A stretch of 64,000 bases of DNA, from positions 15,347,284 through 15,411,283 of the forward strand of contig NC_085139.1 in NCBI RefSeq assembly GCF_024139115.2. Direction: 5' to 3'. The DNA is from Armigeres subalbatus (taxonomy: Eukaryota; Arthropoda; Insecta; Diptera; Culicidae). The translations under genes and the position numbers were made by a program. Positions 32,973 to 43,920 of this stretch are shown here, piece after piece. The notes beneath the pieces were generated by a model that made no database searches, had not been told where the DNA came from, and saw only the letters and a program-made list of their open reading frames with translations. Each line of letters begins with the position of its first letter. Positions within the stretch are counted from its first letter, which is position 1.

Positions 32973-34154
32973 TTCTCATTGCTTCAAAGTTTATAAGAAA
33001 ATCAGCGCTTGATGAAGTTAAAATTATTTTCTAATTCCAAACAAGAATAACAGAACCAAACTTAAAACCAACAAAGTTGAAGAGCCAATATTGGCTGATC
33101 ACTTATTAAGTAAAATAGTTGGATACCAAAAACAAAATGAAATAAAAAGAAATTAATTCATAAAAATTCTCGCTATATTCCCTAAGGACGTAATCCCAGG
33201 TGGGTGTCATCCATATCAAGCACAATGGGCTTGCTTTGCAGCCAACACTTACATTTATGGATCCCATAGGGCTTGCTGGCGTCTAATTATCTTTCTTTTT
33301 CAAACGCATAGGAAGGATAGGGTTTGTTCTCATCGGGAAACGTTTCCCGATGAAACCAAATCCTATCCTGTATGTGTGCCCCGAAAGAGAGAGGTCAAAT
33401 GTTGGTAAACAGCACAACACAAATACGTCCATAATTTTTTCTTTGAGATGATGGCTGCAAAAACATGGCGTCGTGCCGCCCACCTAACTAATTTTTATAC
33501 TGATCATTATGAAATAATAACCACTGCTTAAAAGCTTCTAAAACTCATCACTACGCCTCAAATACATCCCTATACTAATAAATTTGATATTTCTTATCTT
33601 TTCAGGTGAGTTCAATATTGACAAGGATGTCTTCATGTTATTTTATCTATCAAGTAAGTGTATGGTCTCAATGTGAAGAACGTGCAGTGGTGCATGCATT
33701 ATCACAAAAAAGTAGGTCAATAATCGAATCTCGCTATCAAGGTGCCGTGTTTCACGGTTTTCAGGCTGAAACAGGTGTGACAAACATAACGTTACAACTT
33801 ACAAATCAAACTGAAACTAATTCTGTTGATCATGTTTGAAACTTTTCTATCTTAAAGAGCCACTGTCAATAACACCTCTATTATGTTCACTCGGAATATT
33901 GTGATGTGAAATTTCAATTTTTCTAAAAGATTTTAAACAATATTAACATAAAATGATTCTTCATAATTTCCAATTTAGATTAAATTTGCTTACATTTCTA
34001 CTATAGTCTCTAGTGTACTAGATTCTCAAAAATTAAAGGAAAGTCTTAATTTCAAAAGATAATTGTTTTTTAATTAATTCATATAGTCAAAGTTGTCTTA
34101 CATATTTGGTGAAAAATCTGTTTTTGCCTTTCTCGTATACAAAGTATACGTAAA
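32973..34154. other. Anonymous AT-rich spacer with a 22-bp palindrome
   Basis: No recognised gene. A perfect 22-bp palindrome (CATCGGGAAAC and its complement) sits at 33331-33352 inside a longer imperfect dyad formed by GGATAGGGTTTG and AAACCAAATCCTATCC. A 77-codon frame (33606-33839) shows no known domain. Confidence 0.45.
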
Positions 34155-34804
34155 CCCAAGCAGCACGCGCAACATTTTTCAAAAAGGTGTTTGTTCCTAA
34201 TAAATTGCATTGAAGACACTGGCAATACATCGAGTCACATTAAAGCCACTTTGCAGTTTCAGAAAATCACAATGTTTCATTGCCGTTTAAGTGGCGTCGC
34301 AATATTCTACCCATCTGACTTCTTGGGTGATTTAAAACTCGATGTGTTTCATATCATAAACAAAACAGATAAGTTGCATAATTAATAACACTTCGGTTCA
34401 TTGCTGTTACGACGATGTTTCTGATATGTTGCAAAACACTTTGAGCTCAGCTGAGCAGTATTTTATTTTTGACAGTCCCCTGCATGTTCCGTATAAGGTA
34501 CAATGAAGTTACAAATGACTTTGTTGTTTATGTAGTACACTTGTAGCAGAATCTCCAAACAGAATTGTTGGTGTGATGGTTATAGTAGCAGGTTGCAAAT
34601 CTCAAGGTCCATGGTTCGATTCCCGGTTGGTTTTTGTGTTTTTATTTTCATTGTAGCTGCAAGATGTTGCAAATAGGCTCCACCTCTTGCGCTTTTTGTG
34701 TCACAAAGGAGTTCCAAATACGACGCGTTGTGCATAAGTCAGACCTTTAGTAAGTCACACCACAGTTGTTGTTACTCACTGAGAAACAAGAGGTGTTGCT
34801 TGGG
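34155..34804 (+). mobile_element. TIR element carrying a tRNA-like promoter
   Basis: The ends are CCCAAGCAGCAC and, at the right, the complement of CCCAAGCAACAC. AA lies on both outer sides. Inside, 34570-34640 contains GTGTGATGGTTATAGTAGCA (A-box-like) and GGTTCGATTCCCGGTTGG (B-box), resembling the head of a tRNA-derived SINE. Either a SINE inserted into a MITE or a composite element is possible. Confidence 0.55.
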
Positions 34805-34809
34805 AAGGC

Positions 34810-35175
34810 TATAGGATCACTCCAAAACCGAACTTTTGATAGAAGGCCCGGGGACCCATAGTGTTATATACCAATCGACTCAGTTCGACGAATTGACGTG
34901 ATGTCTGTATGTGTGTGTGTGTGTGTGTGTGTGTACAAAAATGTGAGACACACTTTTTGGTACTTTGCATTATCCAATGTGCTCGCAACAAGTTTCATTC
35001 GACGTAGAATTCAATCCCATTGTTTGCTATTGAAAATTAGATCCATCGGACATTGCGTTCCGAAGTTACGGCGTTTTCACGTGCAAAAAAAAAAGCAAAA
35101 CGCTCTACCTCGGATTCGAACTCGTGATCTCTGGGGTGAGAAGCGCATACTATACCACAGCACCATCAATACTCT
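34810..35175 (-). mobile_element. tRNA-headed SINE with (CA)n tract, - strand
   Basis: The minus strand from about 35172 reads GGTGCTGTGGTATAGTATGC (A-box-like) and CACGAGTTCGAATCCGAGG (B-box), then a body that includes CGCCGTAACTTCGGAACGCA and a CA dinucleotide run at 34906-34934. The left boundary is uncertain. Confidence 0.6.
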
Positions 35176-35446
35176 TAACTTGTGAGAAGATACATGCAAA
35201 CATAAATCATCGAATTGGAGATATGTTTATTGCCTCTCTATAGCATTAGAGTTTATCCTGCTAGGGTAAATGTTCCTATACTGGAAATATTAATGAATTG
35301 AGAAAAGAAAATATTTGTTTTTATCGTTTGTTGATTGAAACTATACAGTTTCAGCTTATCTTAACTTAGCTTAAATTATATTGGTGTGATGGCATAATTA
35401 CATCATACCGCAACGAAAGGAAACATATGTGTATAATAATGGGAAA
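35176..35446. other. Anonymous AT-rich spacer
   Basis: About 270 bp with nothing recognised. Confidence 0.4.
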
Positions 35447-35596
35447 TATATCTAGACCAACATTTGAAAAGGGCGTAACAGTCAAAATTTATTCTTTCTG
35501 ATTCTTCGTCTACATATAAAGCTTTATATGTGGACGAAGAATCAGAAGGAATAATTTTTGGCTGTTACGCCCTTTTCAAATGTTGGTTTAGATATA
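35447..35596 (+). repeat. Near-perfect 150-bp palindrome
   Basis: Two 75-bp arms meet at 35521/35522 without a spacer. They differ at only five positions. The core ACATATAAAGCTTTATATGT is perfectly self-complementary. Four of the five mismatches would be G-U pairs in a + strand transcript and A-C mismatches in the opposite transcript. It could be a tiny MITE or a source of a hairpin RNA. Confidence 0.9.
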
Positions 35597-36143
35597 ATAA
35601 GAACCCACTACCTACACTCAAGGTACGGGTGCCCTATGGAAATTACAAATATCCGTTATCCGATATCCGTTCAGAAATTGAAAACCCTCTCCTATGTTAA
35701 ACGTCATACATAACTTTTCTCATGTCTTATTGCTAATGCGCTAAGTCATGCGCTAAGAAAAACACAAATACCCTATATCACATACTCATGTATAGCAATT
35801 TCAAAATGCATCGTGCTTTGTTCAACGCTCTCCCGTACGAATGCGGGTGAAAAAAGGAATGGCAATGTGCCGTCGCACAGTGGCGGGCCCCCATATAAAT
35901 GTCAGACTAAAAGAATTTTTCGAATTTAATTTGCCCATACACATTTGTTTAGGAGATGCTTTACAGCATCAACTTCTTAACACCAAGTTACCAAAAATTA
36001 AATTAACACGCTACAATCAACAAATTATCGAATTAGCTCATTCACAATATGTGCGAGCTTCTCGAAAAAAACGAATCTTTCTTTGTACGGGTTTCCGCCA
36101 CTGCGCATCGGTCGGCATCGCATCGTAGCATCAGCAACCAGGC
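35597..36143. other. Anonymous spacer
   Basis: About 550 bp with a 95-codon open frame (35841-36128, +) of no recognised similarity. No terminal repeats are seen. Confidence 0.4.
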
Positions 36144-36522
36144 TTGTAAAATGTCATCTGCATGTCATTTGAATAATTTGTTCATAACTTTTTTCAGAAG
36201 AAAAAATTATTTCATATTTTCTGATGTACTCATAACGCTTGAGTAGGGCTATATTTTTGTTCAAGGGTACATTGCTCTAAATATAACATCTGAGGCTGGA
36301 GAGTGAAAACTTTCCAAAATGTCACGTGTCATTTGACATAATGTCATTTGAATGACATTTTGCCTCCCACGCCAAAGATTACATATTTACAGCAATGCCT
36401 TATTAAACAAAGTTATAGTCACATTTAAGGGCTATAAGTTCGACATACCTCAGGAACCGATAGCTAACTTCTGAACAAGTTCTAGAAAAAATATACAAAC
36501 GAATGCAAATGACATTTTACAA
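36144..36522. mobile_element. MITE with TTGTAAAATGTCAT ends
   Basis: TTGTAAAATGTCATCTGCAT at the left matches the complement of the right end (TTGTAAAATGTCATTTGCAT) with one mismatch in 20. Internal copies of ATGTCATTTGAATGACATTT form further dyads. The target duplication is not evident. Confidence 0.75.
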
Positions 36523-37347
36523 CACTGTCAGCAACACAAGCTTTGACTGTTTATTTTCAGCTTGCATCAGGCATCGCATTGTACACAGCCCGTACAGCGC
36601 GTACAGCAAGCCGCAGGGTAGAAATATTTCACAGTCAATGCAGTGAAAAACATGGATCTCAGTAAAATCTGCTGTCGCCTTCATTGCCGCCGTGGTGAGT
36701 GCGACTGGGTGCAGCCGAAATATCATTTCCAACACCGACTATTCAATTTCGCATTCAGCCACTCACAAGTCGCTCTGACATGCTGCTCAGTTCGCGCCTT
36801 ACCGTATGACTGTGAGTGGCCCATTTAAACGCGTGGTGAATTTTTTCAATTTGCTGGGTGAATGTGTACATTTTGCTGTGGTAAATTTCATCTTCGCGGC
36901 GCTGTGGGTGATGTGAGTTCTGTTGTTTACTTTTCTGCCTCTCCGGGAATGTGAGGTTGATTTCAAAGCAGGAAGAAAATAAAAAAATGAAATAAAAAAA
37001 CATCACCTTCATCCAGTGCTGCCGAATATTTACAACCCTGGCAAGCCGTGCTTTTGTTCTATTTTTAGCACTGATAGAAGTAAATACCTATATGAGACAA
37101 GAAAGCACATAGGTAGTAGATCATTTTGACGTCTGGCGGTCGTCACAAGAACCACAAAAAAAGTGCTGTTGGCGCCGAAGTGCTTGAGCAGCATAGGGGG
37201 GTGTATGTTTCTTGCGTTGTCTGCTTGTAAATTGAATGAATTTCAGGAATTTCAGGAAACATTCGCAAAGTGATAGAAAATGTTATGATGGAATAAAATT
37301 TGATTTTAAATTTTTTAAATGATTTCGAATTTAAACAATCGATTTAA
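36523..37347. other. Anonymous spacer
   Basis: About 825 bp without a recognised gene. 36590-36830 is somewhat GC-richer with short open frames, but none has a known domain. Confidence 0.4.
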
Positions 37348-37556
37348 CAACTATATAATATAATAACATAATTATTATGATTTGCTTTTTGCAGATTCCA
37401 AAAGACGAATTCGAGAACGTTTTTGTGGTAGAGTATGCTGTGGGAGATTTGGAGAAAAACTCCCACAACTTCTACCATACTACAAAAACGTTCTCGAATT
37501 CGTCTTTTGGAATTAGCAAAAAAGCAAATCATAATAATTATGATATTATATTATAT
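37348..37556. repeat. ~209-bp hairpin element
   Basis: The left arm (about 37348-37446) reappears inverted at about 37460-37556, with long exact blocks such as CCAAAAGACGAATTCGAGAA. The loop is about 13 nt. Peripheral AATTATTATGATTTGC is shared by both arms. It probably is a small foldback MITE, and a transcript would form a long hairpin. Confidence 0.88.
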
Positions 37557-37585
37557 TGAAAATTGCTTTATTGCATTTGTACATA

Positions 37586-37780
37586 CAGACAAACCTCCAT
37601 GAGTCGATGTTCTATGACTCGATATCGACTCATGGAAGCAAATTTTGCCATATTAAAAAAATATTTTTTGGGCTACTGTGATGGTCCCATCAAACAGCTT
37701 TCCAATGATTTTATATTCCACATCTCGATATTTCCATGAGTCGTTGGTCCCTTCAATATCGACTCATGGAGGTTTGACTG
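37586..37780. mobile_element. 195-bp mariner-type MITE, copy 1
   Basis: The ends read CAGACAAACCTCCATGAGTC and the complement of CAGTCAAACCTCCATGAGTC, flanked by TA on each side. This is the style of Tc1/mariner-derived MITEs. A second copy in opposite orientation lies at 59936-60130. Confidence 0.85.
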
Positions 37781-39587
37781 TAATTGCATATTTGTATCAT
37801 CTTCATTTTTAATTAATTTTCAAGTCCATAAATTGTCATTAAAAGCTTTTAAGTATATCATTGATTACACAATGGAATAATTTTTATTCATACGGCGTAA
37901 GGCAGGGCGAATATTTTTCTGAATTTTGTCTACCCCTTGAATGTATCAATTTGAAAGAAATACAGTAAAAAGTATTGGTAATTCAACGACATGTGGTCGG
38001 GGCTTAGTCAAATCGCACCAACCGGCTTTTTGACTGACTTGTGGTACTTCGTTCGCAAAAATAAAACGAACATCATACAATATCAATTTTTATGTATATT
38101 TGTTGTAGGATATACATACGATTTGTTATCAATTAAATCTGCTAATCGAAAATTTGAGTAGAAAAATGGGTTACCCCGGCCATATGAAAACACAAATATT
38201 CCCAACAAGTGAATATTCATTATTATCGATTAAATTAGATAAATTCTACAAGCGACAAATTTATTCGCATTATAAATAACAGTTAGTTTGATTGAATATT
38301 GCACTTATTCGCATGCCCCAAATATGTGCATGAAAATTCATTTAAAATTACAAAACACCTTTATCTGAGGAATTATTTACGAAAACTTATTTCTCGTAGG
38401 GCTTGTAGACCAAAAGTGTCATAATACAAACGATTAAGTTCGAACAGAGCTGCAAGTCTTTATAATAAACGCACAAAATGAAAATATGCACATTCCAACA
38501 CTCGATCCAATTGTATGATCTTATTGATTGGGTGACAGAAGCCTAAGCTGGATTCTGACTTCAAACTGGGAAGCACTCGAATGTTTGCCAACTGGAAACA
38601 TTTTTTGTTCTATATCCAGGATTTTTTGAAATACTAAAATAAAACGTCACTGCATTCGCTTCAGTCACCCCGGCAAGGGTGAAGGGCGTCAATTTTAAAA
38701 TGATTGTTAAAATGTTAAAACACATTTTAGCCGAAAATAGTTAGATTTTTCGGATTTGAAATTTAATTTTCTTTTAGATTGGCAACATGAAGGTCTAATT
38801 ATTTCGATTAAAAGACATGAGTAGATATGTAGTAGTCTAACATATAGGTAAATACTTCGGCTACCTGTTAGTGGTGCTGGATTGCGTGGGAGTGCTCTCA
38901 CCTCTCAGATTTGACGAATCGATGTTTTTAACTTTGTTTACAATCGCAGAGAAGTCGTTTCAAAAATTTGGTATTGAGTTTTAGAAAATAAAAATTGTTT
39001 ATAAATATGTTTTTGAAAAAAAAAAACGAGAACCAAATGAGCGTCGAACATAAACTCTCTGAGTGAGAGCCTGGAATTAATGTTACCCCTCAGCTATCTT
39101 TACTTCTTGGATGAGTGGTGATCGAAATATAACAGGTTATATGCAATTTGCACTTATCATCGGCTTGTGCATTCGTGCGGCAACGCACCTGGAGCTGTGT
39201 TTTTAGGTTCCGTGGCATATTTAAATCATCTGACGTTGAAAAACATATACGATTGAGTTTACGTCATGTGCTTTTGTGTCAATGCATTCAAATCGCCTAA
39301 TATTCATAATGTTTTGGTGTGCAGGGAAGCAACTTCAGAATCAATTTCAACATTTATTTTGAATCCTCTGTAATGCATTCTTCCTGGCGTTTCAGCAAAT
39401 AATTCATATTGGCACAGTATATGTAAACATAGCTGATCTAACAATTAGTTTGTAAATAAAACAATTTATTTTAGTAAATGGTTTTGATTTTCTATAACTA
39501 CTTACTATATTCGTACCTTTTCGCTTGTATACCTTCGGTGTGGTTTTTGATAGTTAATTAATTCATGCTATACATAAGTCCTAAATC
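37781..39587. other. AT-rich anonymous spacer
   Basis: About 1.8 kb with no recognised gene or terminal repeats. The segment at 38521-38590 recurs at 40451-40520. Confidence 0.45.
38521..38590 (+). repeat. ~70-bp dispersed direct repeat, copy 1
   Basis: It contains AGAAGCCTAAGCTGGATTCT and GACTTCAAA, matching 40451-40520 with a few changes. Sequence beyond the repeat differs. Confidence 0.8.
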
Positions 39588-39631
39588 TTGGACTTCGCTA
39601 GTCTAATTGGAACCCCATACATAGTGACAAC

Positions 39632-39662
39632 AAAAGATATTTTAGTAACTAAAATATCTTTT
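39632..39662. repeat. Perfect 15-bp-arm palindrome in a direct repeat
   Basis: AAAAGATATTTTAGT and its complement are separated by one base. GTGACAACA lies immediately to the left and GTGACAAC to the right, so the palindrome is bracketed by a direct repeat. Confidence 0.85.
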
Positions 39663-39825
39663 GTGACAACACATCTGTTTGAAGATTTCAAACAGCACTC
39701 GGATTATGTGGGAGAAGCTGAGTTTCGGAAGGATTTGAAGAAATATTTTTTTTTGCAGGTCAATGGAAAATGTGTCCAAACTTTTCTACAATCCAAGCAT
39801 GTTTTGGATCATGTAGTAATCTAAG

Positions 39826-39976
39826 TTCGATCATTTAGTTTGTCGATTACTCATACCAGAAGTTAAATTTTAAAACGTGTTTTATGGTGGACTTCTGGTG
39901 CGGATATTTTTCGACATTTAACCTCTATAATGAGTTATTGACAAACTATTAAATTATCGAACCTATATTACTAAAT
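39826..39976. mobile_element. ~150-bp hairpin MITE
   Basis: GTTCGATCATTTAGTTTGTC on the left pairs with the region around 39941-39961 (ATTGACAAACTATTAAATTATCGAAC as two blocks), and CTAAATGATCGAA recurs just outside on the right. The arms are imperfect and the exact ends uncertain. Confidence 0.6.
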
Positions 39977-40202
39977 GATCGAAAACATCCTTGCTATAAT
40001 CCATAACAAATTACTCTAAGGCAATAAACGATTTTTGATTTCCTGATAGAATAATATCAGGTATGCAATCAGTATGATATAAAGTATTAGACCAGCTCTG
40101 TCACGAGTAATCTATCAGATTTTGTACAGGGATAGTTTACCTGTACAGAGTGATCTGATAAATAATTTTAGATCAGTTCATTATAATATATACAAAAACA
40201 AA

Positions 40203-40259
40203 TTAATATGAATCAATTTTAATAAAACCTTCGGTTTTATTAAAATTGATTCATATTAA
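40203..40259. repeat. Perfect 27-bp hairpin with 3-nt loop
   Basis: 27-bp arms are exactly complementary around TTC at 40230-40232. The stem near the loop is AAAACC / GGTTTT. No run of T follows and this is not a bacterial genome, so it is not called a terminator. Confidence 0.97.
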
Positions 40260-41045
40260 AAACCTCCATATGAAAAAAAGCAACCGTAGTAGAATTCTCT
40301 TTAGATTTTATTAAGTCGGATCAAATTCGTAAATCTTAGTTGAAAAGAGGTTGAATGTCAATGACAAAAACGGAACTGCTCATCAGCAAAAAATGAATCC
40401 TTATCTATATGAAGAATTATACTATTCAAAACAATAATTTTAAAAAGGCTATCTTATTGATTGGGGCCAGAAGCCTAAGCTGGATTCTGACTTCAAAACA
40501 AGAAACACTCGAAAGTTTGTCAAATGACCAATATTATGGATCATATATCCTAAACTATGGATCATATTACCGAAGTTATGGATCATAATCACGATAAAAA
40601 TTGCACAAAATTGTATTTTTATGGATTAAAATGTAGTTTTCTATGGATCATTTTCCAAATGGATGATGGGAAAATATGTAGCAGGAATGATATTGTCTTT
40701 CTTGATCATATTTGAAGGTACATAGGGTAGAATACGGCATTGGCAGGGTGCGACAGTTGTTGGCACCCTCAAAAATATTTGCGTTTTCCAGCAAACATAC
40801 ACTATTTATAAACATAATTCTGATCCGATCACACAATTTCAAGTCTAAGCTTTCATTTGAATAAGTTCTTTGTGTAAAAGTAGCAAGATTTGATGTGTTA
40901 ATCACCGAAACAAATTTGCACCTACGAAATCCTTGCCATTATTGCATTGCCAAAGAAAGCAGCGCACGGAAAGCAAACTGTTACTTACTTTTTTGGATCG
41001 CCTGTTTCTCCTCTTAATTGCATATGACACGACAAATTAAGTACG
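40260..41045. other. AT-rich spacer with TATGGATCAT repeats
   Basis: Several TATGGATCAT phrases occur near 40537, 40558, 40580 and 40644. The ~70-bp dispersed repeat (40451-40520) also lies here. No gene is recognised. Confidence 0.5.
40451..40520 (+). repeat. ~70-bp dispersed direct repeat, copy 2
   Basis: Matches 38521-38590 over AGAAGCCTAAGCTGGATTCT and flanking bases, about 1.93 kb away in the same orientation. Confidence 0.8.
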
Positions 41046-41082
41046 TAAACTACTTTTTACCGCAACCGCTGCACTTGGCACG

Positions 41083-42336
41083 GTGCCCTCGGATCAGAGA
41101 AACGACTGGTATGACGGCGAATGTGAGCAGTTAGTGGAAGAGAAGAATGCAGCATGGGCGAGATTGCTGCAACACCGCACGAGGGCGAACGAAGCACGAT
41201 ATAAACAGGCGCGGAACAGGCAAAACTCGATTTTCCGGAGGAAAAAGCGCCAGCAGGAAGATCGAGACCGTGAAGAAACGGAGCAACTGTACCGCGCTAA
41301 TAACACACGAAAGTTCTATGAGAAGTTAAACCGTTCACGTAAGGGCCACGTGCCACAGCCTGATATGTGTAAGGACATAAACGGGAACCTTCTTACGAAC
41401 GAGCGTGAGGTGATCCAAAGGTGGCGGCAGCACTACGAAGAACACCTGAATGGCGATGTGGCAGACGAAGATGGCGGTATGGTGATGGACCTGGGAGAAC
41501 GCGCGCAGGACAGAATTCTACCGGCTCCGGATCTCCAGGAAATCCAGGAGGAGATTGGCCGGCTGAAGAACAACAAAGCCTGGGGTTGACCAACTACCAG
41601 GAGAGCTATTTAAACACGGTGGTGAGGCACTGGCTAGAGCGCTGCACTGGGTCATTACCAAGATTTGGGAGGAGGAAGTTTTGCCGCAGGAGTGGATGGA
41701 AGGTGTCGTGTGTCCCATCTACAAAAAGGGCGATAAGCTGGATTGTAGCAACTACCGCGCAATCACATTGCTGAACGCCGCCTACAAGGTACTCTCCCAA
41801 ATTTTATGCCGTCGACTAGCACCAACTGCAAGGGAGTTCGTGGGGCAGTACCAGGCGGGTTTTATGGGCGAACGCTCCACCACGGACCAGGTGTTCGCCA
41901 TTCGCCAAGTACTGCAGAAATGCCGCGAATACAACGTGCCCACACATCATCTATTCATCAACTTCAAAGCCGCATATGATACAATCGATCGGGACCAGCT
42001 ATGGCAGCTAATGCACGAACACGGTTTTCCGGATAAACTGACACGGTTGATCAAAGCAACGATGGATCGGGTGATTTGCGTAGTTCGAGTTTCAGGGCAT
42101 TTTCGAGTCCCTTCGAAACCCGCAGAGGGTTACGGCAAGGTGATGGTCTTTCGTGTTTGCTATTCAACATCGCTTTGGAAGGGGTAATACGGAGAGCAGG
42201 GATTAACACGAGTGGTACAATTTTCAATAAGTCCGTCCAGCTATTTGGTTTCGCCGACGACATAGATATTATGGCACGTAACTTTGAGAAGATGGAGGAA
42301 GCCTACATCAGACTGAAGCTAAGCGGATCGGACTAG
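41083..42336 (+). pseudogene. RTE copy C linker and reverse transcriptase
   Basis: Frame 1 (41083-41589) gives NDWYDGECEQLVEEKNAAWA and DMCKDINGNLLTNEREVIQR, ending at a frameshift after NNKAWG. Frame 2 (41681-42187) gives VVCPIYKKGDKLDCSNYRAI, then STTDQVFAIRQVLQKC and KAAYDTIDRDQLWQLMHEHG (motif A). Frame 3 (42076-42336) gives RRGLRQGDGLSCLLFNIALE (motif B) and FADDIDIMARNFEKMEE (catalytic FADD). The catalytic residues survive, but three frame breaks (near 41586, 42100 and 42330) prevent a full product. Confidence 0.9.
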
Positions 42337-42362
42337 TCATCAACACGTCGAAGACGAAGTAC

Positions 42363-43052
42363 ATGATAGGAAGAGGTTCAAGAGAAGACAATGTGAGCCA
42401 CCCACCGCGAGTTTGCATCGGTGGTGACGAAATCGAGGTGGTAGAAGAATTTGTGTACTTGGGCTCACTGGTGACTGCCGAAAATGACACCAGCAGAGAA
42501 ATTCGGAGACGCATAGTGGCTGGAAATCGTACGTACTTTGGACTCCGCAAGACGCTCCGATCGAATAGAGTTCGCCGCCGTACCAAACTGACAATCTACA
42601 AAACGCTAATTAGACCGGTAGTCCTCTACGGACACGAGACCTGGACGATGCTCGTGGAGGACCAACGCGCACTTGGAGTTTTCGAAAGGAAAGTGCTGCG
42701 TACCATCTATGGTGGGGTGCAGATGGCGGACGGTACGTGGAGGAGGCGAATGAACCACGAATTGCATCAGCTGTTGGGAGAACCATCCATCGTTCACACC
42801 GCGAAAATCGGACGACTGCGATGGGCCGGGCACGTAGCCAGAATGTCGGACAGTAACCCGGTGAAAATGGTTCTCGACAACGATCCGACGGGCACAAGAA
42901 GGCGAGGTGCGCAGCGGGCAAGGTGGATCGATCAGGTGGAAGATGACTTGCGGACCCTCCGTAGACTGCGTGGTTGGCGACGTGTAGCCATGGACCGAGC
43001 CGAATGGAGAAGACTCTTATATACCGCACAGGCCACTTCGGCCTTAGTCTGA
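42363..43052 (+). pseudogene. RTE copy C C-terminal domain
   Basis: A 229-codon frame starting MIGRGSREDN, with EFVYLGSLVTAENDTSREIR, YKTLIRPVVLYGHETWTMLV, GRLRWAGHVARMSDS and WIDQVEDDLRTLRRLRGWRR. It is in frame to the natural stop 15 bp before the AT-rich tail, making it the best-preserved C-terminal region in the window. It is separated from the RT by a frame break near 42330. Confidence 0.9.
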
Positions 43053-43082
43053 ATAAATAATAAATAATAAACTACTTTTTAC

Positions 43083-43733
43083 ACTTTATCACCACTTGAT
43101 TATCACCACAAAGAGCAAATTTAAGCAATATTTGCTCTAAGTTTCACTAAATAAAATCGGGACTGTTCGTTTTCTTTGACAGCAGCACACTTCGGAATAG
43201 AGCGAGAGAATGTGTTTGTGAGCATATCAAACACACGCTAAGGAGATACCACGCACAATTCTATGTGAGTTGATTTTAGCAAAAATACGAACAAAATATC
43301 CGGCAATGGCATTTATTTAAAAAAAAGTGTTAAAATACAAATGATTCATATTTTTTACGCAGACCATGCATTATATCAAAAATGATAGTAACACCGTACC
43401 ATTTTAATCCTTATGTGGCTGACAGGATCGTTTTCCTTTTGCAATTTCAATACTTTACACGCTCATCAAAAATGCATAACCATTCCCGTTCCTACATAGT
43501 GCATTTCAACCATAAATAATTGCCTACTTTTAGGGGATTATCTATTATTCAACTGTGAAACGTAGTGTAAGAATGGGGTGGCTCCAGCGGCTGGATAGGA
43601 CAGTGCTGCCCATTATTCAACATATGAAGACTTACGAGGTGGAATATATTGTTAATATACTATACTACCAGAACCGACGAGCTTCGTTTCACCTAAAATT
43701 GATTGATTATATATTATATATATATATATATAT
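43083..43733. other. Anonymous spacer ending in (TA)n
   Basis: About 650 bp without a recognised gene. A TA-rich run (43711-43738) leads into the hAT element. Confidence 0.45.
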
Positions 43734-43920
43734 ATATTGATTAGGGTGGTCGGTATTGGACATTTTTGACAAATACCGGTATTCGGTATTTGATGGAGTC
43801 AATACCGGTAATACCGGTAAAATACCAGTATTTGTAAAAAAATCAGAAATATTAAAAAAAAACTCTTGATTTGGACTTTTTAGTGTTAAACAATATGTAT
43901 TTGTTGACAAACTTCAAAGG

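Larger units (their letters stand above)
41061..43067 (+). mobile_element. RTE-clade retrotransposon copy C, 5'-truncated, with target duplication
   Basis: It starts within the region between endonuclease and RT and ends in GAATAAATAATAAATAA. An exact 15-bp direct repeat TAAACTACTTTTTAC lies at 41046-41060 and 43068-43082. This proves the borders and indicates target-primed reverse transcription. It is the most complete reverse transcriptase among the four copies here. Confidence 0.95.

Noticed and set aside
34570..34640. Functional tRNA gene on +
   Set aside because: A- and B-boxes are recognisable, but no consistent acceptor and anticodon stems can be formed; a SINE head explains it better.
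35098..35172. Functional tRNA gene on -
   Set aside because: It has B-box and A-box phrases but continues into a repeat body with a CA tract, so it is treated as a SINE.
39588..39824. 78-codon + frame across the small palindrome
   Set aside because: Part of it is the palindrome itself, and the rest has no recognised similarity.
40203..40259. Rho-independent terminator
   Set aside because: No following T run, and the window is eukaryotic.
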